A DNA stretch of 64,000 nucleotides from Saprospiraceae bacterium (GCA_016715245.1 JADKAS010000002.1:248001-312000), one strand, 5' to 3'. Shown: positions 10,579 to 20,031, counted from the stretch's first letter. Notes: a model not told the origin generated them from the letters alone. Numbers and translations are program-made.

Positions 10579-12137
10579 TTAAAACGGAATATCCGTTATA
10601 TCACCGAAGGAATCACTTTTATCCTCTTCGGGTTGGCTGTTGATTCTGGAAGGTCTGGTGATGATGCCGCCTGTACCGAAAGGATTTGCCTGAAAGGTCT
10701 CGGATAAATCATTGATAAATTCACTGTCGCCCGGATCTTCAAACCTGACAAAGTGAGGTACAAAACGAAGATTGACGGTGCCTAAACTACCGTTTCTGTG
10801 TTTGGCAATAATGATTTCAGTGATATCAGAAGGGATGCCCGGATCATTGTCTTCTACACCATAATAACCCGGTCTGTATATAAAAGTAACGATATCTGCA
10901 TCCTGCTCAATCGCACCGGATTCTCTCAGGTCGGACAATTGAGGTCTTTTATCACCTCCTCTGGATTCCACCGCTCTTGAAAGCTGTGACAGAGCGATAA
11001 CGGGAACGTGCAATTCTTTTGCCAGGCCTTTTAAAGCACGGGAAATGGATGATATTTCCTGTTCTCTGTTACCTCTTTTATCATTGGGAGCACCTGCCAT
11101 GAGTTGTAAGTAGTCAATGACAATCATACTGATGTCATGATTTTGTTTTAACCTCCTGCATTTAGCACGCAATTCGAAAATATTAATCCCGGGAGTATCG
11201 TCAATAAAAATAGGTACGTTAGCCAGTTTTTCAACACCTTCATGCAGTCTTTTCCATTCGTGTTCGTCAAGTTGTCCGTTTCTCAGTTTTTTCGAATTGA
11301 TATCCGATTCCATGGAAATCAACCTTTGTACCAATTGAACATTGGCCATTTCCAGTGAAAAGAAAGCCACCCCTTTTCCTGAACTTGCCGCATTTTTTGC
11401 TAATGAAAGGGTAAAGGCAGTTTTACCCATACCAGGACGGGCGGCTATGATAATAAGGTCTGAAGATTGCCAGCCGTTGGTCATTTTATCAAGTTCAGAA
11501 AATCCGGTGGTAACACCAGTCATTTCCGAACCCTGCTGACTTACGGCTTCTATTTCTTTTCTGGCCTTTACGGCAAGAGAACTCAAAGACTCGTATCCGG
11601 TATTCAGGTTTTGGTCAGTGATATCGTATAATCCTCTTTCGGCTTCATCCAGTAAGTCAAGAACGTCTTTCGTATCTTCATAGGCATCTTTGATGATGCG
11701 GGTAGAAACGTTGATCAACTCTCTCTGTATAAATTTTTGTGCTATAATTCTGGCATGAAATTCAATATTGGCAGCAGAGGCCACTTTATTGGTGAGATTC
11801 ATAAGGTAGGTAATGCCTCCGATTTCCTCCAGTTTTCCTCCTTTTTTTAGGATTCATGTACAGTGAGTAAATCAATGGGCTGAGACTTACCAAATAAATT
11901 GGACATCATTAAAAATATTTCCTGATGTGCAGGGTAATAAAACATTTCCTGTCTCAATATTTCGATGATGGATGGAAAACCGTCCTTATCAAGCATGATG
12001 GCTCCCAATACCGCTTCTTCCAAAGGAATCGCCTGGGGCAGGACCTTACCATACAATAACTGGTTTGGGTCATCGCCATTCCGGTAATTGGTATATTTGC
12101 CTCCTACAGGCTTCAGTGAATTGGAAAATTCGGCCAT
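10579..12137 (-). CDS. dnaB: Replicative DNA helicase DnaB, frameshifted
   Basis: This is the hexameric 5'-3' helicase that unwinds DNA at the replication fork. The N-terminal segment (11847-12137) has the DnaB primase-interaction start, IPLEEAVLGAIMLDKDGF. The larger segment (10579 to about 11849) carries the RecA-like motor with Walker A AARPGMGKTAF, Walker B MIVIDYLQLM and the late SDLRESGAIEQDAD region. They sit in different frames. Adding one base at the GG pair 11850-11851 gives VHESLKKGGKLEEIGGITYLMN, which is exactly family-like, so one polypeptide of about 518 residues is expected. No second dnaB is visible here, and a cell without this gene should not replicate, so a sequence error is the simplest reading. 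A -7 box lies at 12176-12183. Confidence 0.92.
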
Positions 12138-12175
12138 GATTATTTTTTAATTCTGCTTTTGTTGATTACTGAAGG

Positions 12176-12183
12176 CAAAGGTA
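12176..12183 (-). promoter_or_regulatory. Bacteroidota -7 element for dnaB
   Basis: On the minus strand this reads TACCTTTG, a perfect TAnnTTTG match, 38 bp upstream of the dnaB ATG. No convincing -33 TTTG was found at the usual distance. Confidence 0.55.
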
Positions 12184-12235
12184 ACATATTACATAATTCT
12201 TTAAAATGGAAATAAGTTTCACGACTGTATAAAAT

Positions 12236-12265
12236 TGTGGATAAATCGGCAATTTTTGTGGATAA
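12236..12265 (+). promoter_or_regulatory. Pair of perfect DnaA boxes
   Basis: TGTGGATAA occurs at 12236-12244 and again at 12257-12265. It is the exact complement of the consensus DnaA box TTATCCACA. The two boxes point the same way and are 21 bp apart start to start, about two helical turns, so DnaA would bind on one face. They lie 52-82 bp upstream of the dnaB -7 element, on the AT-rich side. Confidence 0.65.
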
Positions 12266-12475
12266 TTATTTTGAACAGCCACTGACCATCCTGTTGTTCG
12301 CGCTTAATTCTTTCATATCAAAGGAATTAAAAAAAAATTGATATCAAAATAATTTATATATAATTTAGTTTTAATTTGATATCTGAATTAATTCTCTACC
12401 GGATAATGTTGATAATTTTTGTATAAAAAAAAAGTGTTAATGATGAGAAAATTCACATAAAAATTACAGGGTGTT

Positions 12476-13222
12476 TTAGGAGTCGGTCAGTTCCACTTTT
12501 TCAGTATTCAGCACATCATGTCCTGCATATACCAACATTACCTGGATCACGGCTAAAACATCCTTTTGACAGTAAACACTGATACGTTTTACATTTTTTT
12601 CTTCCCAGTATACTTTACCAACCTGACTTCCGTCAATGTCATCTTTTGGCGTATCAATACCCAATGCCGCTGAAAGAAGACTAAGTGAGGTATAGTTTTT
12701 GTAATCACCGAATCTCCACATATCCATCGTGTCCCAGATATGCTGAGTCTGCCAGGGTTTTTTACCTGAAAGGTCCAATAGTTTAGGAAAGGGTATTTTG
12801 TGAATGACCATTCTTCTGCAGATAAAAGGTATGTCAAACTCTTTTATATTATGACCGCAAAGGCTGTTTTTTTCAGGATCGTTAAAATGCCCTGTTAGAA
12901 GATCCGTAAAATCCAGTAATATTTTTTTTTCATCATCACCTGCAAAAGATTTTATTTTGCATTTTTCAATTTCTTCGCCTTCAAAAGACAAATATCCTAC
13001 TGAAATACACACTATTTTTGCAAATTCAGCAAATATTCCCGCTTTGGTTTCATATAGAATATCGTCAGGGTCCGGCTCCGCTGCATTTTTATTAAAGGAC
13101 ACACATTTTATTGACCACAAGTCCCTGATTCGTTCAGGAACTTCGTTAAAATGTTGATAAGATGAAACAGTTTCAATATCAACAAAAAGCATTTTTTTTA
13201 AAGAGGATAACTGTATAAACAT
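12476..13222 (-). CDS. Predicted 3'-5' exonuclease, PolB-like DEDD family
   Basis: This protein of 248 residues belongs to the DNA_pol_B_exo2 (PF10108) group of DEDD exonucleases. The Exo I motif LFVDIETV (near residue 12) supplies the first Asp-Glu pair, Exo II is in GHNIKEFDIPFI (near residue 122), and Exo III is in YCQKDVLAVIQVML near the C-terminus. These are metal-binding acidic residues of a two-metal nuclease. There is no polymerase domain, so it is a stand-alone nuclease, possibly in repair or RNA/DNA trimming. An alternative start at 13192 would begin directly at MLFVDIETV. It is divergent from the coiled-coil gene at 13343. Confidence 0.85.
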   Translation of the reverse strand: MFIQLSSLKKMLFVDIETVSSYQHFNEVPERIRDLWSIKCVSFNKNAAEPDPDDILYETKAGIFAEFAKIVCISVGYLSFEGEEIEKCKIKSFAGDDEKKILLDFTDLLTGHFNDPEKNSLCGHNIKEFDIPFICRRMVIHKIPFPKLLDLSGKKPWQTQHIWDTMDMWRFGDYKNYTSLSLLSAALGIDTPKDDIDGSQVGKVYWEEKNVKRISVYCQKDVLAVIQVMLVYAGHDVLNTEKVELTDS

Positions 13223-13342
13223 AAAATCATGGTTTTCCCTGAATTAAAAAAATCATGGTATAACACCAATTTTCAATTAATGTGGTAAAAATATAAAATA
13301 ATCCTTATTTTTACGACGTTAAACTTATCAAATATAGAAATC

Positions 13343-14302
13343 ATGAATAATACAAAATCAAAACAGAATTTTACCGCAATCGCCATTGCGCTCATCATTG
13401 GGCTTCTTGGTTTAAATATCTACCAATGGTACAACAACAGTAAGCTTTCACAAACCAATGAAGTGAAACAATCGGAGGTGATGGAATTACAGAAATTGAA
13501 TGCCGAACTAGATCAGGATTATCAGGCAGCAGTGGAAAGCCTGGAAGAAATGAGAGGAGATAATCAGGAACTGAATGGGCTTATCGATAATCAGAAAGCG
13601 GAATTGAAAGTTCAGAAGGATAAAATCAATGATTTGATCTGGTCAAAAAAAGAACTGGATAAAGCAAAAATTGAAATGAAAAACCTCAATGCCTCTGTAA
13701 ATAAATACCTTGCAGAAATTAAGGAACTGAAAGAAAAAAATCAGATTCTCACAGATGAAAATGTTCAATTAGCTACAAAAGTAGATGAGGTGTCCAGAAC
13801 GAATGAAGAAATTTTAACTGCAAAAGCGGCTTTAAGCAAAGAAAAAGAAAATTTGTCAAAATCCAACGAAGCCCTGGGTTCTAAAGTGGATATGGCCAAT
13901 GCCATAAAAATCAACTTTATGGAAGTAAAAGGTTATGAAACCGGAAGGAAAGGTAAACTTAATGAAACATCCAGAGCCAAAAACGTCAATGTGCTCAGGG
14001 TTTGTTTTGTGACTGAAACCAATATGGTGACAAGCTCCGGACAGAAAAGGTTTTATGTACGCATTATCAAACCAACCGGCGAAACCGTCGCTATTGATGA
14101 CAGCGGCTCCGGTGTTCTTACCAACAAACTTGACAACACACAAGTTCGCTATACAACAGCAGGCGATATAAGCTACAATAATGAAGATACCAATGCTTGT
14201 ATAGACTGGAATGTATCAGAAGGAATGATAAAAGGTGTATATCAGGTAGAACTATACAATAATGGATTTCCGGTAGGGAAAGGTTCATTTAAGTTAAAAT
14301 AG
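13343..14302 (+). CDS. Membrane-anchored coiled-coil protein of unknown function
   Basis: This protein has 319 residues. One N-terminal membrane segment (residues about 10-29, FTAIAIALIIGLLGLNIYQW) is followed by a long Glu/Lys/Leu-rich coiled coil (about 38-185). The C-terminal region of about 120 residues has beta-rich composition and begins near INFMEVKGYETGRKGK. The layout suggests an inner-membrane protein with a periplasmic coiled-coil stalk and a globular tip. I do not recognise the terminal domain with confidence; similar proteins in Bacteroidota are mostly hypothetical. The gene ends just before a strong hairpin terminator and is transcribed away from the exonuclease gene. Confidence 0.75.
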   Translation: MNNTKSKQNFTAIAIALIIGLLGLNIYQWYNNSKLSQTNEVKQSEVMELQKLNAELDQDYQAAVESLEEMRGDNQELNGLIDNQKAELKVQKDKINDLIWSKKELDKAKIEMKNLNASVNKYLAEIKELKEKNQILTDENVQLATKVDEVSRTNEEILTAKAALSKEKENLSKSNEALGSKVDMANAIKINFMEVKGYETGRKGKLNETSRAKNVNVLRVCFVTETNMVTSSGQKRFYVRIIKPTGETVAIDDSGSGVLTNKLDNTQVRYTTAGDISYNNEDTNACIDWNVSEGMIKGVYQVELYNNGFPVGKGSFKLK

Positions 14303-14317
14303 ATATCGATCATTATA

Positions 14318-14357
14318 AAAAAAGGAGGTGAAATATCAGATATTTTACCTCCTTTTT
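14318..14357 (+). terminator. Hairpin terminator after coiled-coil gene
   Basis: A long stem pairs AAAAAGGAGGTGAAATAT with its near-perfect complement ATTTTACCTCCTTTTT, closing a tiny loop and ending in T-rich sequence. Because pabA/trpG starts only about 25 bp later with GTG, read-through or an internal promoter is needed for that gene. Confidence 0.75.
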
Positions 14358-14382
14358 ATTTTTTATTAAAACCTTTATTTCG

Positions 14383-14970
14383 GTGGCTGTTCTTATTATT
14401 GATAATTACGATTCATTTACCTACAATCTTTTTCATCTGGTCAGAAAAGTTTCTTCATGTCAGGTGGATATATTTAAAAATGATGCTATTGATCCGGATA
14501 AAGCCAATCATTATGACTATATTATTCTATCGCCCGGACCTGATTTGCCTGATAAAGCAGGAATTACAAAAGAAGTAATCAGGAGGTACGCAAAAACTAA
14601 AAGTATTCTGGGTGTTTGCCTTGGACATCAAGCCATTGGAGAGGTGATGGGCGCTGAACTTAAACAATTGCCTGTCGTATACCACGGAAAAAAAACAAAA
14701 ATTTTCAGGACAAAAGAATCTTGTGCTCTATTGAACGATCTGCCGGTACATTCTGAAGTTGGAAGATACCATTCATGGGTCATCAATCCGGAGACACTCC
14801 CTGAAAGTCTTGTGGTGACCTCTGTGGATGAACACGGCGATATAATGAGTCTGCGACATTTTTCATGGAAATTGTATGGTGTACAATTTCATCCAGAGTC
14901 ATATATGACACCCTGGGGACATAAGATTATGGCTAACTTTTTAAATGATTGTCCTTACATACCTCTTTAA
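14383..14970 (+). CDS. pabA: Glutamine amidotransferase subunit of anthranilate / aminodeoxychorismate synthase
   Basis: This class I glutaminase subunit of 195 residues releases ammonia from glutamine for the partner chorismate enzyme in folate (PabA) or tryptophan (TrpG) synthesis. Visible are the N-terminal LIIDNYDSFTYNL, the oxyanion region LSPGPDLPDKAG, the nucleophile Cys in GVCLGHQAIGE and the His-Glu pair in VQFHPES. No pabB, trpE or trp genes are near, so the choice between PabA and TrpG cannot be made and the symbol is provisional; the protein may serve both. The start is GTG at 14383. The stop is 10 bp from the convergent minus-strand gene. Confidence 0.88.
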   Translation: MAVLIIDNYDSFTYNLFHLVRKVSSCQVDIFKNDAIDPDKANHYDYIILSPGPDLPDKAGITKEVIRRYAKTKSILGVCLGHQAIGEVMGAELKQLPVVYHGKKTKIFRTKESCALLNDLPVHSEVGRYHSWVINPETLPESLVVTSVDEHGDIMSLRHFSWKLYGVQFHPESYMTPWGHKIMANFLNDCPYIPL

Positions 14971-14979
14971 AAGAGGAAA

Positions 14980-16254
14980 TCAGGTTTTTCTTTTTTTCTT
15001 TTCAGCAGCAGGGAAAAGAATATTATTCAGTATCAACCTGTAGCCGGGACTGTTAGGGTGCAAGCTAAGATCTGTTTCCGGATCATTTACAAAATGCTGA
15101 TAATCTTCAGGGTCGTGACCACCATAAAAAGTCCACGTTCCGTATCCAAAAGTTCCGTGAATGTACCGTGCTTCGCCGGCAGCTTTGTTTTCTCCCATGA
15201 CGAGAATCTCCGGTTTGACCAATGACCTTTTGAATGTAGTGGATTGGCCCATAAAACCTTTTACAGTTTGGGTGTGGTTTTGACACAGCATTGTAGGGAT
15301 TGGGTCCCATTTGGCAGAAAATTCAAATAAATTAAAGTAATCAACTTCAGGAGCAATTTTTCTGTTTTTATTGTCTATATCTGAGTGTTCATAAACCATT
15401 GGGTTCAGAATCAACTGAAAATCTTTGAAGGCAAAAGTTTTGCTGTAATCCAGTTTTGAATTGGCGTTTATATCATATCCGTCACCATCGTATACATCGG
15501 AACAAATATCAATTCCTTCCGCTGCCAGGGCAATGTCATATGTATCGGTGGCCGAACACATGGCAAACATAAAACCACCACCTGAAACAAATTCTTTTAT
15601 TTTTTTTGCAACAGCAAGTTTTAGATGAGATACTTTAGAAAATCCAAGAGCTGTAGCGATATCTTCTGACTTCTGCTGATTCATTTTGTACCAGGCCTGC
15701 CCTCCCTGATTGGAATAAAACTTGCCGTACTGACCTGTAAAATCTTCATGGTGAAGGTGTAGCCAGTCATATTCCACCAGTTTTTCTCCTATTACTTCTC
15801 TGTCGTAAATTTTGTCAAAAGGAATTTCAGCGTATGTCAAAACAAGTGTTACGGCATCATCCCAGGGCTGAATCCTTTTTCCCATAGGATTGAAGTCGGG
15901 TGTGTACACGGCTATTTTTGGAGCTTTTTCCAATTTGATTACTTCCTGATTGATTTCAGGATTGCTTATTTTCTCTCGCATGGAAATCCACTCACTGTCG
16001 GAGATTACTTCAAAAGTAACCCCCCTTACCTTACATTCTTTTTCAAAAAGTTTGGTGTAGGGAAAGGCAAAACTCCCTCCCCGATAATTCAAAAGCCAAT
16101 ACGCTTCAACTCCACTATTCACGACCCAATACGTTATTCCGTAGGCTTTTAGGTGGTCTTTTTGTTTGTCATGTTCCATCGGTAAAAAAATATACGATGC
16201 CGATAACTGAAATGAAAATAATAAAGACAAAACAAACAGAAACAAATACTTCAT
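14980..16254 (-). CDS. Conserved secreted protein, often mislabelled asparagine synthetase B
   Basis: This exported protein of 424 residues has a clear signal peptide (residues 1-19, ending SFQLSA). Similar Bacteroidota proteins with an N-terminal IFLPMEHDKQKDHLKAYG-like start are often auto-named asparagine synthetase B. However, no Cys-1 glutaminase start, PP-loop ATP motif or synthetase domain is visible, and a secreted ATP-using enzyme would be surprising. The middle has GGGFMFAMCSATDTYD and a Trp/His-rich stretch, WLHLHHEDF, and the C-terminal part has GTWTFYGGHDPEDYQH. These recall glutamine-amidotransferase-like folds, but no catalytic triad can be assigned. Function unknown. Confidence 0.7.
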   Translation of the reverse strand: MKYLFLFVLSLLFSFQLSASYIFLPMEHDKQKDHLKAYGITYWVVNSGVEAYWLLNYRGGSFAFPYTKLFEKECKVRGVTFEVISDSEWISMREKISNPEINQEVIKLEKAPKIAVYTPDFNPMGKRIQPWDDAVTLVLTYAEIPFDKIYDREVIGEKLVEYDWLHLHHEDFTGQYGKFYSNQGGQAWYKMNQQKSEDIATALGFSKVSHLKLAVAKKIKEFVSGGGFMFAMCSATDTYDIALAAEGIDICSDVYDGDGYDINANSKLDYSKTFAFKDFQLILNPMVYEHSDIDNKNRKIAPEVDYFNLFEFSAKWDPIPTMLCQNHTQTVKGFMGQSTTFKRSLVKPEILVMGENKAAGEARYIHGTFGYGTWTFYGGHDPEDYQHFVNDPETDLSLHPNSPGYRLILNNILFPAAEKKKRKT

Positions 16255-16390
16255 CTAATGCGATTTATTTTTAAAACGAAAATTTTTGAAAAAAGTACAC
16301 ACAAACAGACTTAAATATGTTCACATTATAAACTTACCTTTATAAACTGATGTTTAAGCTACTAATGATTTTTAATATTAATAATAACAA

Positions 16391-18481
16391 GTGATTAATT
16401 CATTAAGTTTTCCCAATTTCGGAATTGCTTTGACGCTTGCGCTATTGTTGGCGGTATTGTACGCTTCATTTTTGTATTACAATGAAAAAAAGTTTTCAAC
16501 ACCTTCCATAGCTAAAACTATATTGGTTTTTTTAAGGGCTTTTGTGGTGGCTCTTATCGTTATTATTTTATTTTCACCTGTCTTAAAAACCCGAAAAGAG
16601 GAAGTTAAAGCACCTGTAGTCGTGATGGCAGATGATGTATCTGCATCGCTGGATTCCAAAAATTCAAATGTTGATTTTAATAAAGAGTGGGGGCGTCTAA
16701 AGGAAAATCTTTCAAAAGATTATACGGTAAAAAATCTTGAGTTTGCAAGTATAGTATCAGAAGAAAAACTTGACACTTTTCAAAAAAAATCCACCAATTT
16801 TTCCAACCTGTTTACCTACATTGACAATCAGTATGCTGATCAGAATATAGGGGCAATTCTGATTCATTCTGACGGTATTTTTAATGAAGGAAACAATCCG
16901 CTTTACATGGATGCCTTTATCAACACGCCTTTGTATATTGTCGCAGATGGTGACACGACCCAGTACAAGGATGTTATGGTGAGTGATATTTTTTACAATA
17001 AAATCGCTTATCTGGGCGATAAATTTACACTTCAGGTTGATGTAAAAGCATATAACGCTGCCGGATCTTTCTCAAAACTTATAGTAGAAAGTAAAAACAA
17101 GGGCAATTCAAAAAAATATTACGAAGAAAATATTGCGATTAAAAGTAACGATTTTTTTACCACAAGATCTATTGAACTTGATGCAACAACCCCTGGTTTG
17201 ACCAGATACAGTATATCAGTTCCTGCCTTGGGTGATGAAAAAAACAAAGTAAATAATTACAAAGATATTTTTGTAGAAGTGCTGGATGGAAGGCAAAAAA
17301 TCCTTATCCTCGCAAATAGCCCACACCCGGATATTGCCGCTATGAAGCAGATTATTCTTTTGAACAAAAATTATGAAGTGACGGTAGGTTTTACGGGAGA
17401 CGTACAGCCAAAATTGTCAGGATTTAATATGGTGGTATTGCACAACCTGCCATCAGAAAAATATCCGGTAAAGGCTGAGCTGGAACAAATTAAAACCCTG
17501 AAAACACCAACTTTATTTGTACTGGGAAATCAGACTTCCCTGCCATTTTTTAATCAGGCGCAGGAACTACTTTCTATCAGTGGAAACAGCAATAATACAG
17601 AGGAAATTCTGTCTGATATATCAGCGGGATTTAGTGCCTTTACGGTCTCTGATGAACTTAAAAGAACCATCAAAACTTTTCCTCCTCTGATCACACCTTT
17701 CGGAGAATATAAGGTAAAAGGCAACGGTTTAGTTTTTGCAACACAGAATATCAAAAAAATAAAAACCAGGTATCCTCAACTCTTATTTGGTGAATCAAAA
17801 GGTGTGCGAACTGCCATATTTTGTGGTGAAGGATTCTGGAAGTGGAAATTATCTGATTATTTACAGAATCAATCTTACGAAAAAGTGTCTGAAATTTTGA
17901 ATAAATCTCTTCAGTGGGTTTCCATCAAAGAAGATAAAAGAAAATTCAGAGTTGCTCCCGGGAAAACATCTTATAAAGAAAATGAACCTATTCTGGTGGA
18001 GGGACAATTGTACAATGACAATTTTGAATTGATCAACGAACCAGACGCTACACTTGTCATTAGGAGTGATGAAGGAAAAGAATATAAATACACATTTTCA
18101 AAGTCTGCCAAAAGTTATACACTTAATGCAGGAATGTTTCCATCAGGCACGTATTCAATTTTGGGATCTGTTACTTTTAACAATCAGCTGATGAAAGCGC
18201 AGAACTCATTTACCATTGAATCTGTCAACCTTGAACAACAGGACAGGGTCGCAAAACACGACGTATTAAGAAGCCTTGTTAAAAAATACGGTGGTAAACT
18301 CATATATAAGGAAGATATATCAACACTTTCAGAATTAATCAGAAAAGACGAATCCATCAAACCTATGATTTTTCAAAGTAATCTCACCAAATCCGTCATT
18401 CATTTGAAGTGGATTTGTATGTTGATACTTATATTGCTGGGTTTGGAGTGGTTTATCAGAAGATACCTGGGATCGTATTGA
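16391..18481 (+). CDS. Membrane protein with VWA-like domain (BatA-like architecture)
   Basis: This protein of 696 residues has two N-terminal membrane helices (about 10-28 and 40-62) and one C-terminal helix (WICMLILILLGLEWFI), enclosing a large periplasmic region. Right after the second helix comes VVVMADDVSASLDS, whose DVSAS matches the metal-ion-dependent adhesion DxSxS motif of VWA domains. A later segment, ILILANSPHPDIAAMKQI, resembles the glutamine-amidotransferase-like domain found in large VWA membrane proteins. BatA/BatB or MoxR genes are not adjacent. The start is GTG at 16391 after an A-rich leader. The role is probably protein binding at the membrane. Confidence 0.65.
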   Translation: MINSLSFPNFGIALTLALLLAVLYASFLYYNEKKFSTPSIAKTILVFLRAFVVALIVIILFSPVLKTRKEEVKAPVVVMADDVSASLDSKNSNVDFNKEWGRLKENLSKDYTVKNLEFASIVSEEKLDTFQKKSTNFSNLFTYIDNQYADQNIGAILIHSDGIFNEGNNPLYMDAFINTPLYIVADGDTTQYKDVMVSDIFYNKIAYLGDKFTLQVDVKAYNAAGSFSKLIVESKNKGNSKKYYEENIAIKSNDFFTTRSIELDATTPGLTRYSISVPALGDEKNKVNNYKDIFVEVLDGRQKILILANSPHPDIAAMKQIILLNKNYEVTVGFTGDVQPKLSGFNMVVLHNLPSEKYPVKAELEQIKTLKTPTLFVLGNQTSLPFFNQAQELLSISGNSNNTEEILSDISAGFSAFTVSDELKRTIKTFPPLITPFGEYKVKGNGLVFATQNIKKIKTRYPQLLFGESKGVRTAIFCGEGFWKWKLSDYLQNQSYEKVSEILNKSLQWVSIKEDKRKFRVAPGKTSYKENEPILVEGQLYNDNFELINEPDATLVIRSDEGKEYKYTFSKSAKSYTLNAGMFPSGTYSILGSVTFNNQLMKAQNSFTIESVNLEQQDRVAKHDVLRSLVKKYGGKLIYKEDISTLSELIRKDESIKPMIFQSNLTKSVIHLKWICMLILILLGLEWFIRRYLGSY

Positions 18482-18777
18482 TATGGAGACTTAAATTGTA
18501 ATCAGGCTTTTCTTTAGTATATATACAAAACTAAGTAACCCTTTGTAGAAAACTACATTGGGTCTTCTGACTTACAAAAATTATTCACTGGCAAAATCAT
18601 ATGCAGGAATTATTGGCTATCAAGTGATAATTACCATTAACCTACATAATTGGGTTACCTTTCTAATGTATTGAATGATTATTTATTTTGTGTTTTTCAG
18701 CAGACTCTTTTTGTCAAATAAACTATAATGCTGAATGTATTCAACGATTCTCTGAGTAACACCTATTTCGAAATTTC
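18482..18777. other. Intergenic region between convergent genes
   Basis: No coding sequence is seen. An imperfect hairpin at 18538-18563 (ACCC..TGTAG loop CTACA..GGGT with two mismatches) may be a weak terminator. Nothing else is recognised. Confidence 0.35.
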
Positions 18778-20031
18778 TTATTCCGTGTCTGCTTCAAATA
18801 CGGAAAAATCAAAAAGCAAACTGAACCGAAGTGTATTGTCCAATGGATTAGGCTGATTGGAAGTTGGTACAAGGTATGAAATGTTGATACCGAAAATATT
18901 GTATTTTATACCGGCGCCAACCGTAAAAAATCTACGGTTACCTTTTAGAGGGTTTTCGTAGTAATAGCCCAATCTTGCAGCAAATTGTTTGTCATACCAG
19001 TATTCAAGGCCTAAACCGATGGTATATTCTTTAAGTTCCTCCTTAAATCCACCCTGAGCATCGGAAAAAGATCCCAACATGGCAGCAAACAACGATTTTT
19101 GTAGAAAATCACAAATTCCGTCACCATCTTTATCACATTCAGGATTGTCTACCAAACCACCGGTCACTGGATCAATCATTTTTCTTGCAATAGGTGTCGG
19201 AACCATTAATTTATTGATATCCATAGCAAAAGTAACCGTATTGTACTGGTCAAAATCCATTTTTAAAGCGGCACCCAAACCTAAGTTAGTGGGAATATAT
19301 TCTTTTACCGGTGCATTGGCCGTGTAGGACACTTTAGAACCTATATTTGTTATGGCCAATCCAAGTGACCATTCACTTTTATAACCGGATAGTGTCGTCT
19401 TTTTTCTGTAGTTTAAACCCAGATCTGCCCCGTAGGATCGCGCTGATACTATTTCAACACCTCTTACATTCTGACCTGTTGCCAGGTTGGAATAAATATA
19501 TTTTCCTGTCAGGGATGCTGAAAAATTATCTCCGAGTTTTCGTGTATAAAATAATGCGCCTTCAATTTCTCTGGGTCTTCCGACATCCAGTTCTGTGCCT
19601 TTTTCATCCGTAAATTGAATTTCTCCCAACGAAAAATACCTGATAGATCCTCCCACAGCTTCACTTTTAGACAATTTGTAGTATCCTGAGATATATGCCA
19701 GAAAAATGTCGTCTAAATTAAAATTCGTCAGCCAGGGAGTATAGGTAATTCCCACTCCGGATTTTTCTTCTGAAAACGCAATGGTAGAGGCATTAAAATG
19801 CATGGAATGTGCATCCGGCGTCAAGGCAACTCCTACATCACCCATAGCACCACCACGTGCGTCTGGCGTAATCCTCAGGAAGGGTAAAGTCGATAAAACC
19901 GTATTGGGAACACACTCACCGTTTACATTCGCTACACAGTTTTTAATAGGGTCCCACCATTGGGCATGCAGTCTATTTGTAAAACTTTGTAAACTAAGGA
20001 TTAAAAGAATTAATTTAAATTGATTACTCAT
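18778..20031 (-). CDS. porV: Type IX secretion outer-membrane protein PorV
   Basis: PorV (LptO) is a FadL-like outer-membrane barrel that shuttles T9SS cargo from the SprA translocon to the PorU sortase. The protein has a signal peptide ending NRLHAQ, then the family-specific plug region ITPDARGGAMGDVGVALTPD, followed by alternating beta strands to a C-terminal aromatic-rich strand (FSLLFDFSVFEADTE). ATG 20031 gives the better signal peptide; an in-frame ATG at 20064 is also present. Its partner porU lies directly upstream in the same orientation, so they are probably one unit. A -7 element precedes it. Confidence 0.9.
   Translation of the reverse strand: MSNQFKLILLILSLQSFTNRLHAQWWDPIKNCVANVNGECVPNTVLSTLPFLRITPDARGGAMGDVGVALTPDAHSMHFNASTIAFSEEKSGVGITYTPWLTNFNLDDIFLAYISGYYKLSKSEAVGGSIRYFSLGEIQFTDEKGTELDVGRPREIEGALFYTRKLGDNFSASLTGKYIYSNLATGQNVRGVEIVSARSYGADLGLNYRKKTTLSGYKSEWSLGLAITNIGSKVSYTANAPVKEYIPTNLGLGAALKMDFDQYNTVTFAMDINKLMVPTPIARKMIDPVTGGLVDNPECDKDGDGICDFLQKSLFAAMLGSFSDAQGGFKEELKEYTIGLGLEYWYDKQFAARLGYYYENPLKGNRRFFTVGAGIKYNIFGINISYLVPTSNQPNPLDNTLRFSLLFDFSVFEADTE

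Larger units (their letters stand above)
12138..12475. other. Intergenic region upstream of dnaB with DnaA boxes and AT-rich DNA
   Basis: No gene is seen in this 338-bp gap. It holds the dnaB -7 element (12176-12183), two perfect 9-mer DnaA boxes (12236-12244 and 12257-12265), a one-mismatch box at 12407-12415, and an AT-rich block at about 12320-12400. That block contains the perfect palindrome TTGATATCAA (12338-12347) and three ATATCAAA-type half-sites. It could be an origin of replication or a DnaA-responsive promoter region. Confidence 0.6.

Noticed and set aside
11840..11860. Programmed -1 frameshifting in dnaB at the A-rich run
   Set aside because: The A AAA AAG run lies after the stop in the upstream frame and the required shift occurs before it, at TCC TAA, with no slippery heptamer there. 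A missing base fits better given five similar cases.
14980..16254. Asparagine synthetase B
   Set aside because: Signal peptide present and no glutaminase or synthetase motifs.
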